A DNA stretch of 64,000 bases from Prostheceraeus crozeri (Eukaryota > Platyhelminthes > Polycladida > Euryleptidae). The stretch is from contig CAJQUW010005739.1 of NCBI GenBank assembly GCA_907163375.1, positions 62,001-126,000 of the forward strand, read 5' to 3'. Shown in pieces: positions 27,816 through 40,200 of this stretch (its first letter is position 1; every line of letters starts with the position of its first letter). The position numbers and the translations under genes are program-made. The notes beneath the pieces were generated by a model. That model saw nothing but the letters and a program-made list of their open reading frames with translations, was not told where the DNA came from and ran no database searches.

Positions 27816-30800
27816 GTTTCTTTTCCGTTCCTTCTCTCTCTTCTTCTTGGTCTGTTTCTTCTTTTTTCTTCTACACATCTGTCTTTTCTCACTCTTGTCC
27901 TCTGTTTTTCTTCTTTCTTGCTTCTTCTTTCCTTCTTCTCTCTCTCTTCTTTCCTTCTACTTTCTTCTTATCATCTATCTTTCTTCTCTCCTCTTTCGTT
28001 TTCACTTCTTGCTATTCTTTCCTCTCTTCTTCTTCTTTCTGTGTCCCTTTCTATCTCTTCCCTTCTATCTTCTCATCTCCACTCTTCTGCTTTCCTCTTT
28101 AGTTTCTTCCTCACCTTTCTCTTTCTTCTTTCCCTCCTTCTCTTCTCCTCTTTCTTCCTCTTCTTCTATCTTCCTATCTTTCCTGTTTCTACTTCAATTC
28201 CTTCTTCCTTCTTCTCGTCTTGCTCTCTGTCTCCTATTTCTTCCTCTCTTTCTTTTCCAATCTCTCTTTCCTCTTGCGGTTTCTCTCTTCTATTTCTTTC
28301 TCCTCTTTCTCCTTCCAATCTTCTACTTCTCTTTCTTCACTTTTCATTCCTCTCTTCCTCTTCCTCTCTTGTCCTTTCCGGTTCTTCTCTTCTTCCTCTT
28401 TCTCTTCTCTTCTTTTCTCTTCTCTCTATCTTTTCTTCATATCTCAATTCTCCTTCGTCCTCTTCTCTTCGTTCTCTTTCATTACTGTCTTTTCTTCATC
28501 TCCTTGACTCATTTCTTCTTCTTGTCTTTTCTTCTACTTTCTGCGTTCTCTCTTTCTTCCTTCTCTGTCTTCATTTCTCTCCTTCTTCTCTTCTTCTCTC
28601 TTCTTCTTCTATCTTTTGTTTCTATTCTCTTCTCTTCGCGTACTTCTCATTACTTGTTTCTTCTTCTTTTCTTGCACCTCTTCTTCTTCATTCTATTCTA
28701 CCTCTCATTTTTCTCTTCTCCTTTCTCTCTTTCTATCTCTCTTTCTTTCCCATTCTTCTCCTTTCTCTTCATCTTCTTTCATCTTCCTCTACTCATGCTT
28801 CTTCTCTCTTCTTTCTGTTTACTTCTCTTCTTCTCTCTTCCTCTTTCTCATCCTTTTCTTTCTCTTCTTTTCTTTCTTCTTTGCTCTTCTTCTTCTCGTA
28901 TCTTTTCTTTCTCTTCTCCTTCTTCTCTTTCTGCGTTTCTTATGTCACTCTCATTCGCTTTTCTCCCTCCTCGTCGTCTTAGATAGCTACTTCTTCTATT
29001 CTTCTTCATCTCTTCTTATCTTCCTCTTCTCGTACTCTTTCTTTCTTCCCTTTCCGTACTCTTTCTTCTCTTCTTTTCTTCTTCTCTCCTTCTCTATCTT
29101 TCTTCTCTTTCTCCTTCTTCTTCACTACTTCTCCTTTCCTCCTTCCCTTTCTTCCTTCGTCTTCATTCTTACTCTTCTTCTTATTTGCTTTTCTCCCCTC
29201 TCTTTCTCTCACTTCTTTATCGTTGTTGTCTTCTTCTATCTTCTCTCTTCTCTTATAGACTTAACCCTCTTCTTCTTTTCTTCTTACTTCTTCTCTTCTT
29301 TCCATTTCTCTCATTCTTCTTCTTCTTCTCCTTCTTTCTTTCTTTCTCACGGGGGTAGCTGGAGTGGTCTGCGTTCTTTGGGTACTCTTCCTTCTCTACT
29401 TCGGAGATATGCGTACAGACAGAGGACATAGAGCCTTCCTTTTCTTCTCTTACTTCTTCTTCTCTTTTCAGCCTATCTCGTCGTCTGTCTGTCTTTAGCT
29501 AACACTTCCTATACACTTGGGCGCTTATACCTCTCCTTTTCTTCTTCTTCTTCTCTTCTTTCTTTCTACTCCGTTCTGTTTCTCTTCTTCTTCCTTTCCC
29601 CCTTTCGTTCACACCTCTCTCTCTCTCTTCTTCTCTTCTCTCTCTTCTTACTACTATCTTCTTTCACTCTTTTTCTTCTACCTTCTTCTTTCTTTCTCTT
29701 CTCTCTCTTCTTCGATTCTTTCTTCTCTACTCATCTCTTCTTTCTCTTCTCGTTCCTTCCTCTTCTTCTTTACGCACTCTCTTCATTCTTCTATCTTGCT
29801 TCTCTGACTTTCGCAACAATCTTCCAACTTCTTCTTCTTTCTAAGCTTCTCTTCTTTCGCTCTCTTCTCTCTTACTATCCTTTCTTACTTATCTATCTCT
29901 CTTCATTTCTCTTCCTCGTACTTCTCTTCTATCTTCCCTTTCTATCTTCCTTTTTCTTGCTCTTTATCTCTACTTTCTTTCTTAAGTTCACTCTCTCTTA
30001 CTCTTCTTCCCTTCTTTCATACTCTTTTCTTCTCTTCTTTTCATTCTTCTCTCCTTCTCTTGACTTCTTTCTTCTCTACTTCACCTCTTCTCGTTCTTCT
30101 CTTTCGCACTTTCTTCTTCATTCTTCTCTTTCTTTATCTTCTTTTACTCTCTTACATCTTCTTCTTTCTTCTTCTCTTCTTTTCTTCTCTTCTCTTCTTT
30201 CTTCTTCGATTACTGCTCATTACTTCTCTCTCTTTCTTTCCTATTCTTCCTCTTTCTACTCTTCCTTCAATCATTCTTCTTAACTCGTACTTACATTCTA
30301 CTTAATACTTTCTCTTCCTTTCCTCTTCTTTCTATCTTTCCTTTTCTTCTCCTTACTCTTCTAGTCTCTTCTCTTTACCTTTTCTTATACTTAAATATCT
30401 TCTCTAATACCGCTCTATTCTCTATCTTTCTTCTTCTTTTCTCCTAGTCTCATCTTCTCTCTTCGTCTTCTCTCTGAGTTTCTCTTTCTCTTTCTCTTCT
30501 CGCTTTCTTGCCTTCGATCTTCTTCTCTGTTCTCTTTTCTACTTTCCTCCTCTGCTCTTCTTACTTATTTTCTTCTTCTTTCTATCCCTCTTTACCCTCT
30601 ATCTGTTTTCTTCTTCTCTTCTTCCTCTTCTTTCTTATCCTCTTACTATCTATCTTCTTTTCTTTCTTCCTTTTACTTCTCTCTCTCTTCTTCCTCTCTT
30701 CTTCTCCTCTTCTTACTTCTACTTCTCCCTCTCTTCTCTTCTCTCTTTAGCTTCTTCTTTCTTCCTCTTTTCTTCTCTTTCCTCTACTCTTCCTCTTTTA

Positions 30801-30955
30801 CTAAGTTCTTCATTTCTTCTTCTCTCTCCGATTCTTCCTTCTACTTCGTACTTTTCTTCATCTTCTCTTCTTTCGCCTTCTCTCCTCTTTCTTTCTTCTA
30901 CTTTCTCCTTCTCTCATTCTGTCTTCACTTCTTCTCTTTTTCCATATAAAACTAC
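27816..30955 (+). repeat. about 3.1-kb polypyrimidine (CT) tract
   Basis: The plus strand is almost only C and T (CTTCTT, TTTCTC mixtures without fixed period), with single A or G interruptions and one less pure island at about 29350-29500. It lies exactly between the inverted copy of the first gene and the right terminus. Long homopyrimidine DNA can form triplexes and is unstable in replication. The long Ser/Leu/Phe frames within are products of composition, not genes. Confidence 0.95.
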
Positions 30956-30999
30956 GTCCTTCTTTCCTTTCCACATTAGAGATTAAATGAATAAGTTTG

Positions 31000-31310
31000 A
31001 ATAAATATTTTTTGAATATATATTTTAATACATTCTCTCCTGGTATATTGAGAGACTGCACGTGGATATTTGGTGAGACAACTTAAATTTTTTCGTCTGC
31101 CTAAATTTTCAAAATTCTTAGACCACGTGATATTTTGAGACAACTTAAATTTTCGCCCTTCGGCCTTCGGCCACGTGAAATTTGAAATCTACCTAAATTT
31201 TTGAAATTTTGATTTTTTTGAAAAAAACCCGCAAAAGTGTGACATCCGGCGCAAGCGAAGCGAAGCAAAGCGAAGCGAAGCTTGCGCCGGATGTCACACT
31301 ATAAACTACT
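31000..31310 (-). repeat. right terminal inverted repeat
   Basis: Inverted copy of the left terminus. The outer part (about 31093-31310) is nearly identical and the inner part is more diverged. It is bounded inside by the pyrimidine tract. Confidence 0.95.
31237..31299. other. perfect 20-bp-stem hairpin near the right terminus
   Basis: Mirror copy of the left-end hairpin, with the same stem and loop. The GCGAAGCGAAGCAAAGC loop is on this strand. Confidence 0.85.
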
Positions 31311-31316
31311 ATGGTG
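31311..31316. repeat. target-site duplication of the Polinton, right
   Basis: ATGGTG directly after the CT terminus, followed by AATTTGAAAGC, the rest of the interrupted B unit. Confidence 0.95.
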
Positions 31317-31519
31317 AATTTGAAAGCAATCGGAGAGAAAAAATTTTCGCTGACGTCCCCCCCCCGGCACCGACCTTCCAACTTTGCTTCCAGTGGACGG
31401 ATTTTGTCGTGCAATAGGTCGTTTGAAAGCTAAGAGTGAGACAAATTCACTGAAAGAATCGGCTTGTTCATATCGGTCTTCGTTTAGATGTGAAACGCCA
31501 TTTAAGATTTGGGACATTG

Positions 31520-34260
31520 GCGAAAAACGACAGAGTTAGAATTTTGGACGTTTTGGGCTCTAGCGTCAAAACGAAGCATCGGATTGGAAAACGGATTTCA
31601 GATTTGGAATCAGCATGAAATTCTCTATCAACATGGTGAGTTTTAAGTCAATCGGAGAGAAAAGATTTTCAACATTTTTCGAAAAAACGACAGAGTTAGA
31701 ATTTTGGACGTTTTGGGCTCTAGCGTCAAAACGAAGCATCGGATGGGAAAACGGATTTCAGATTTGGAATCAGCGTGAAATTCTGCATCGGTATGGTGAA
31801 TTTGAAAGCAATCGGAGAGAAAAAATTTCGCTGACGTCCCCCCCGGCACCGACATTCCAACTTTGCTTCCAGTGGACGGATTTTGTCGTGCAATAGGTCG
31901 TTTGAAAGCTAAGAGTGAGACAAATTCACTGAAAGAATCGGCTTGTTCATATCGGTCTTCGTTTAGATGTGAAACGCCATTTAAGATTTTGGGACATTGG
32001 CGAAAAACGACAGAGTTAGAATTTTGGACGTTTTGGGCTCTAGCGTGAAAACGAAGCATCGGATTGGAAAACGGATTTCAGATTTGGAATCAGCATGAAA
32101 TTCTCTATCAACATGGTGAGTTTTAAGTCAATCGGAGAGAAAAGATTTTCAACATTTTTCGAAAAAACGACAGAGTTAGAATTTTGGACGTTTTGGGCTC
32201 TAGCGTGAAAACGAAGCATCGGATTGGAAAACGGATTTCAGATTTGGAATCAGCATGAAATTCTCTATCACCATGGTGAGTTTTAAGTCAATCGGAGCGA
32301 AAAAATTTTCAACATTTTTCGAAAAAACGACAGAGTTAGAATTTTGGACGTTTTGGGCTCTAGCGTCAAAACGAAGCATCGGATGGGAAAACGGATTTCA
32401 GATTTGGAATCAGCGTGAAATTCTGCATCGGTATGGTGAATTTGAAAGCAATCGGAGAGAAAAAATTTTCGCTGACGTCCCCCCCGGCACCGACATTCCA
32501 ACTTTGCTTCCAGTGGACGGATTTTGTCGTGCAATAGCTCGTTTGAAAGCTAAGAGTGAGACAAATTCACTGAAAGAATCGGCTTGTTCATATCGGTCTT
32601 CGTTTAGATGTGAAACGCCATTTAAGATTTTGGGACATTGGCGAAAAACGACAGAGTTAGAATTTTGGACGTTTTGGGCTCTAGCGTCAAAACGAAGCAT
32701 CGGATTGGAAAACGGATTTCAGATTTGGAATCAGCATGAAATTCTCTATCAACATGGTGAGTTTTAAGTCAATCGGAGAGAAAAGATTTCAACATTTTTC
32801 GAAAAAACGACAGAGTTAGAATTTTGGACGTTTTGGGCTCTAGCGTCAAAACGAAGCATCGGATGGGAAAACGGATTTCAGATTTGGAATCAGCGTGAAA
32901 TTCTGCATCGGTATGGTGAATTTGAAAGCAATCGGAGAGAAAAAATTTTCGCTGACGTCCCCCCCCGGCACCGACCTTCCAACTTTGCTTCCAGTGGACG
33001 GATTTTGTCGTGCAATAGGTCGTTTGAAAGCTAAGAGTGAGACAAATTCACTGAAAGAATCGGCTTGTTCATATCGGTCTTCGTTTAGATGTGAAACGCC
33101 ATTTAAGATTTTGGGACATTGGCGAAAAACGACAGAGTTAGAATTTTGGACGTTTTGGGCTCTAGCGTGAAAACGAAGCATCGGATTGGAAAACGGATTT
33201 CAGATTTGGAATCAGCATGAAATTCTCTATCAACATGGTGAGTTTCAAGTCAATCGGAGAGAAAAAATTTTCAACATTTTTCGAAAAAACGACAGAGTTA
33301 GAATTTTGGACGTTTTGGGCTCTAGCGTCAAAACGAAGCATCGGATTGGAAAACGGATTTCAGATTTGGAATCAGCGTGAAATTCTGCATCGGTATGGTG
33401 AATTTTTTCAAGATTTTGCGACATTGGCGAAAAACGACAGAGTTAGAATTTTGGACGTTTTGGGCTGTAGCTTCAAAACGAAGCATCGGATGGGAAAACG
33501 GATTTCAGATTTGGAATCAGCGTCAAATTCTCTATCAACATGGTGAGTTTTAAGTCAATCGGAGAGAAAAAATTTTCAACATTTTTCGAAAAAACGACAG
33601 AGTTAGAATTTTGGACGTTTTGGGCTCTAGCGCCAAAACGAAGCATCGGATGGGAAAACGGATTTCAGATTTGGAATCAGCGTGAAATTCTGCATCGGTA
33701 TGGTGAATTTGAAAGCAATCGGAGAGAAAAAATTTTCGCTGACGTCCCCCCCCCGGCACCGACCTTCCAACTTTGCTTCCAGTGGACGGATTTTGTCGTG
33801 CAATAGGTCGTTTGAAAGCTAAGAGTGAGACAAATTCACTGAAAGAATCGGCTTGTTCATATCGGTCTTCGTTTAGATGTGAAACGCCATTTAAGATTTT
33901 GGGACATTGGCGAAAAACGACAGAGTTAGAATTTTGGACGTTTTGGGCTCTAGCGTCAAAACGAAGCATCGGATTGGAAAACGGATTTCAGATTTGGAAT
34001 CAGCATGAAATTCTCTATCAACATGGTGAGTTTTACGTCAATCTGAGAGAAAAAATTTTCAACATTTTTCGAAAAAACGACAGAGTTAGAATTTTGGTCG
34101 TTTTGGGCTCTAGCGCCAAAACGAAGCATCGGATGGGAAAACGGAGGCCAGATTCAGATTCAGCGTGAAATTCTGCATCGGTATGGTGAATTTGAAAGCA
34201 ATCGGAGAGAAAAAATTTTCGCTGACGTCCCCCCGTCGGGAAAGCTAGCTTCGATCTTGG
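31520..34260 (+). repeat. irregular satellite edge units
   Basis: Near the Polinton's right flank the A/B order breaks down. Two or three A-type units stand in a row near 32060-32400, a unit with a deleted centre joins GGTGAATTTTTTCAAG to the next A unit near 33400, and one B unit near 34233-34258 has its C-run and GGCACC core replaced by a different GC-rich sequence (GTCGGGAAAGCTAGC). Such disorder is typical of the margin of a satellite array, where homogenisation is weak. Confidence 0.8.
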
Positions 34261-37200
34261 CTTCCAGTTGACGGATTTTGTCGTGCAATAGGTCGTTTGA
34301 AAGCTAAGAGTGAGACAAATTCACTGAAAGAATCGGCTTGTTCATATCGGTCTTCGTTTAGATGTGAAACGCCATTTAAGATTTTGGGACATTGGCGAAA
34401 AACGACAGAGTTAGAATTTTGGACGTTTTGGGCTCTAGCGTCAAAACGAAGCATCGGATTGGAAAACGGATTTCAGATTTGGAATCAGCATGAAATTCTC
34501 TATCAACATGGTGAGTTTCAAGTCAATCGGAGAGAAAAGATTTTCAACATTTTTCGAAAAAACGACAGAGTTAGAATTTTGGACGTTTTGGGCTCTAGCG
34601 TCAAAACGAAGCATCGGATTGGAAAACGGATTTCAGATTTGGAATCAGCGTGAAATTCTGCATCGGTATGGTGAATTTGAAAGCAATCGGAGAGAAAAAA
34701 TTTTCGCTGACGTCCCCCCCCCGGCACCGACCTTCCAACTTTGCTTCCAGTGGACGGATTTTGTCGTGCAATAGGTCGTTTGAAAGCTAAGAGTGAGACA
34801 AATTCACTGAAAGAATCGGCTTGTTCATATCGGTCTTCGTTTAGATGTGAAACGCCATTTAAGATTTTGGGACATTGGCGAAAAACGACAGAGTTAGAAT
34901 TTTGGACGTTTTGGGCTCTAGCGTCAAAACGAAGCATCGGATTGGAAAACGGATTTCAGATTTGGAATCAGCATGAAATTCTCTATCAACATGGTGAGTT
35001 TTAAGTCAATCGGAGAGAAAAAATTTTCAACATTTTTCGAAAAAACGACAGAGTTAGAATTTTGGACGTTTTGGGCTGTAGCGCAAAACGAGGCATCGGA
35101 TGGGAAAACGGAGGCCAGATTCGGATTCAGCGTGAAATTCTGCATCTGTATGGTGAATTTGAAAGCAATCGGAGAGAAAAAATTTTCGCTGACGTCCCCC
35201 CCCCCGGCACCGACCTTCCAACTTTGCTTCCAGTGGACGGATTTTGTCGTGCAATAGGTCGTTTGAAAGCTAAGAGTGAGACAAATTCACTGAAAGAATC
35301 GGCTTGTTCATATCGGTCTTCGTTTAGATGTGAAACGCCATTTAAGATTTTGGGACATTGGCGAAAAACGACAGAGTTAGAATTTTGGACGTTTTGGGCT
35401 CTAGCGTCAAAACGAAGCATCGGATTGGAAAACGGATTTCAGATTTGGAATCAGCATGAAATTCTCTATCAACATGGTGAGTTTCAAGTCAATCGGAGAG
35501 AAAAGATTTTCAACATTTTTCGAAAAAACGACAGAGTTAGAATTTTGGACGTTTTGGGCTGTAGCGCCAAAACGAAGCATCGGATGGGAAAACGGAGGCC
35601 AGATTCGGATTCAGCGTGAAATTCTGCATCGGTATGGTGAATTTGAAAGCAATCGGAGAGAAAAAATTTTCGCTGACGTCCCCCCCCCCGGCACCGACCT
35701 TCCAACTTTGCTTCCAGTGGACGGATTTTGTCGTGCAATAGGTCGTTTGAAAGCTAAGAGTGAGACAAATTCACTGAAAGAATCGGCTTGTTCATATCGG
35801 TCTTCGTTTAGATGTGAAACGCCATTTAAGATTTTGGGACATTGGCGAAAAACGACAGAGTTAGAATTTTGGACGTTTTGGGCTCTAGCGTCAAAACGAA
35901 GCATCGGATTGGAAAACGGATTTCAGATTTGGAATCAGCATGAAATTCTCTATCAACATGGTGAGTTTCAAGTCAATCGGAGAGAAAAAATTTTCAACAT
36001 TTTTCGAAAAAACGACAGAGTTAGAATTTTGGACGTTTTGGGCTGTAGCGCCAAAACGAAGCATCGGATGGGAAAACGGAGGCCAGATTCGGATTCAGCG
36101 TGAAATTCTGCATCGGTATGGTGAATTTGAAAGCAATCGGAGAGAAAAAATTTTCGCTGACGTCCCCCCCCCCGGCACCGACCTTCCAACTTTGCTTCCA
36201 GTGGACGGATTTTGTCGTGCAATAGGTCGTTTGAAAGCTAAGAGTGAGACAAATTCACTGAAAGAATCGGCTTGTTCATATCGGTCTTCGTTTAGATGTG
36301 AAACGCCATTTAAGATTTTGGGACATTGGCGAAAAACGACAGAGTTAGAATTTTGGACGTTTTGGGCTCTAGCGTCAAAACGAAGCATCGGATTGGAAAA
36401 CGGATTTCAGATTTGGAATCAGCATGAAATTCTCTATCAACATGGTGAGTTTCAAGTCAATCGGAGAGAAAAGATTTTCAACATTTTTCGAAAAAACGAC
36501 AGAGTTAGAATTTTGGACGTTTTGGGCTGTAGCGCCAAAACGAAGCATCGGATGGGAAAACGGAGGCCAGATTCGGATTCAGCGTGAAATTCTGCATCGG
36601 TATGGTGAATTTGAAAGCAATCGGAGAGAAAAAATTTTCGCTGACGTCCCCCCCCCCGGCACCGACCTTCCAACTTTGCTTCCAGTGGACGGATTTTGTC
36701 GTGCAATAGGTCGTTTGAAAGCTAAGAGTGAGACAAATTCACTGAAAGAATCGGCTTGTTCATATCGGTCTTCGTTTAGATGTGAAACGCCATTTAAGAT
36801 TTTGGGACATTGGCGAAAAACGACAGAGTTAGAATTTTGGACGTTTTGGGCTCTAGCGTCAAAACGAAGCATCGGATTGGAAAACGGATTTCAGATTTGG
36901 AATCAGCATGAAATTCTCTATCAACATGGTGAGTTTCAAGTCAATCGGAGAGAAAAGATTTTCAACATTTTTCGAAAAAACGACAGAGTTAGAATTTTGG
37001 TTGTTTTGGGCTGTAGGGCCAAAACGAAGCATCGGATGGGAAAACGGATTTCAGATTCGGATTCAGCGTGAAATTCTGCATCGGTATGGTGAATTTGAAA
37101 GCAATCGGAGAGAAAAAATTTTCGCTGACGTCCCCCCCCCGGTCACCGACCTTCCAACTTTGCTTCCAGTGGACGGATTTTGTCGTGCAATAGGTCGTTT

Positions 37201-40200
37201 GAAAGCTAAGAGTGAGACAAATTCACTGAAAGAATCGGCTTGTTCATATCGGTCTTCGTTTAGATGTGAAACGCCATTTAAGATTTTGGGACATTGGCGA
37301 AAAACGACAGAGTTAGAATTTTGGACGTTTTGGGCTCTAGCGTCAAAACGAAGCATCGGATTGGAAAACGGATTTCAGATTTGGAATCAGCATGAAATTC
37401 TCTATCAACATGGTGAGTTTCAAGTCAATCGGAGAGAAAAGATTTTCAACATTTTTCGAAAAAACGACAGAGTTAGAATTTTGGACGTTTTGGGCTCTAG
37501 CGTCAAAACGAAGCATCGGATGGGAAAACGGAGGCCAGATTCGGATTCAGCGTGAAATTCTGCATCGGTATGGTGAATTTGAAAGCAATCGGAGAGAAAA
37601 AATTTTCGCTGACGTCCCCCCCCCCCGGCACCGACCTTCCAACTTTGCTTCCAGTGGACGGATTTTGTCGTGCAATAGGTCGTTTGAAAGCTAAGAGTGA
37701 GACAAATTCACTGAAAGAATCGGCTTGTTCATATCGGTCTTCGTTTAGATGTGAAACGCCATTTAAGATTTTGGGACATTGGCGAAAAACGACAGAGTTA
37801 GAATTTTGGACGTTTTGGGCTCTAGCGTCAAAACGAAGCATCGGATTGGAAAACGGATTTCAGATTTGGAATCAGCATGAAATTCTCTATCAACATGGTG
37901 AGTTTCAAGTCAATCGGAGAGAAAAGATTTTCAACATTTTTCGAAAAAACGACAGAGTTAGAATTTTGGACGTTTTGGGCTGTAGCGCCAAAACGAAGCA
38001 TCGGATGGGAAAACGGAGGCCAGATTCGGATTCAGCGTGAAATTCTGCATCGGTATGGTGAATTTGAAAGCAATCGGAGAGAAAAAATTTTCGCTGACGT
38101 CCCCCCCCCCGGCACCGACCTTCCAACTTTGCTTCCAGTGGACGGATTTTGTCGTGCAATAGGTCGTTTGAAAGCTAAGAGTGAGACAAATTCACTGAAA
38201 GAATCGGCTTGTTCATATCGGTCTTCGTTTAGATGTGAAACGCCATTTAAGATTTTGGGACATTGGCGAAAAACGACAGAGTTAGAATTTTGGACGTTTT
38301 GGGCTCTAGCGTCAAAACGAAGCATCGGATTGGAAAACGGATTTCAGATTTGGAATCAGCATGAAATTCTCTATCAACATGGTGAGTTTCAAGTCAATCG
38401 GAGAGAAAAAATTTTCAACATTTTTCGAAAAAACGACAGAGTTAGAATTTTGGACGTTTTGGGCTGTAGCGCCAAAACGAAGCATCGGATGGGAAAACGG
38501 AGGCCAGATTCGGATTCAGCGTGAAATTCTGCATCGGTATGGTGAATTTGAAAGCAATCGGAGAGAAAAAATTTTCGCTGACGTCCCCCCCCCCGGCACC
38601 GACCTTCCAACTTTGCTTCCAGTGGACGGATTTTGTCGTGCAATAGGTCGTTTGAAAGCTAAGAGTGAGACAAATTCACTGAAAGAATCGGCTTGTTCAT
38701 ATCGGTCTTCGTTTAGATGTGAAACGCCATTTAAGATTTTGGGACATTGGCGAAAAACGACAGAGTTAGAATTTTGGACGTTTTGGGCTCTAGCGTCAAA
38801 ACGAAGCATCGGATTGGAAAACGGATTTCAGATTTGGAATCAGCATGAAATTCTCTATCAACATGGTGAGTTTCAAGTCAATCGGAGAGAAAAAATTTTC
38901 AACATTTTTCGAAAAAACGACAGAGTTAGAATTTTGGACGTTTTGGGCTGTAGCGCCAAAACGAAGCATCGGATGGGAAAACGGAGGCCAGATTCGGATT
39001 CAGCGTGAAATTCTGCATCGGTATGGTGAATTTGAAAGCAATCGGAGAGAAAAAATTTTCGCTGACGTCCCCCCCCCCGGCACCGACCTTCCAACTTTGC
39101 TTCCAGTGGACGGATTTTGTCGTGCAATAGGTCGTTTGAAAGCTAAGAGTGAGACAAATTCACTGAAAGAATCGGCTTGTTCATATCGGTCTTCGTTTAG
39201 ATGTGAAACGCCATTTAAGATTTTGGGACATTGGCGAAAAACGACAGAGTTAGAATTTTGGACGTTTTGGGCTCTAGCGTCAAAACGAAGCATCGGATTG
39301 GAAAACGGATTTCAGATTTGGAATCAGCATGAAATTCTCTATCAACATGGTGAGTTTCAAGTCAATCGGAGAGAAAAGATTTTCAACATTTTTCGAAAAA
39401 ACGACAGAGTTAGAATTTTGGACGTTTTGGGCTGTAGCGCCAAAACGAAGCATCGGATGGGAAAACGGAGGCCAGATTCGGATTCAGCGTGAAATTCTGC
39501 ATCGGTATGGTGAATTTGAAAGCAATCGGAGAGAAAAAATTTTCGCTGACGTCCCCCCCCCCGGCACCGACCTTCCAACTTTGCTTCCAGTGGACGGATT
39601 TTGTCGTGCAATAGGTCGTTTGAAAGCTAAGAGTGAGACAAATTCACTGAAAGAATCGGCTTGTTCATATCGGTCTTCGTTTAGATGTGAAACGCCATTT
39701 AAGATTTTGGGACATTGGCGAAAAACGACAGAGTTAGAATTTTGGACGTTTTGGGCTCTAGCGTCAAAACGAAGCATCGGATTGGAAAACGGATTTCAGA
39801 TTTGGAATCAGCATGAAATTCTCTATCAACATGGTGAGTTTCAAGTCAATCGGAGAGAAAAAATTTTCAACATTTTTCGAAAAAACGACAGAGTTAGAAT
39901 TTTGGACGTTTTGGGCTGTAGCGCCAAAACGAAGCATCGGATGGGAAAACGGAGGCCAGATTCGGATTCAGCGTGAAATTCTGCATCGGTATGGTGAATT
40001 TGAAAGCAATCGGAGAGAAAAAATTTTCGCTGACGTCCCCCCCCCCGGCACCGACCTTCCAACTTTGCTTCCAGTGGACGGATTTTGTCGTGCAATAGGT
40101 CGTTTGAAAGCTAAGAGTGAGACAAATTCACTGAAAGAATCGGCTTGTTCATATCGGTCTTCGTTTAGATGTGAAACGCCATTTAAGATTTTGGGACATT

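Larger units (their letters stand above)
10493..31310 (+). mobile_element. Polinton/Maverick (adintovirus-like), 20.8 kb, looks whole
   Basis: Defined by matching terminal inverted repeats (AGTAGTTTATAG... at both ends), a perfect 6-bp target duplication, and the family gene set: family B DNA polymerase, rve integrase, adenain-like protease, FtsK/HerA-type ATPase, double jelly-roll capsid protein and penton-like protein. No break is evident in these core genes. Target duplications and the outer repeat are almost identical, so the insertion looks young. Genes are strongly AT-rich, and the surrounding satellite is not. In the family, the element is copied by its own protein-primed polymerase and inserted by the integrase; capsid genes suggest a virion stage. 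Confidence 0.97.

Noticed and set aside
27847-30750. Long Ser/Leu/Phe-rich frames (up to 379 codons) in the CT tract
   Set aside because: A sequence almost free of A and G on one strand has few stop codons. The peptides are compositional and have no domain-like pattern.
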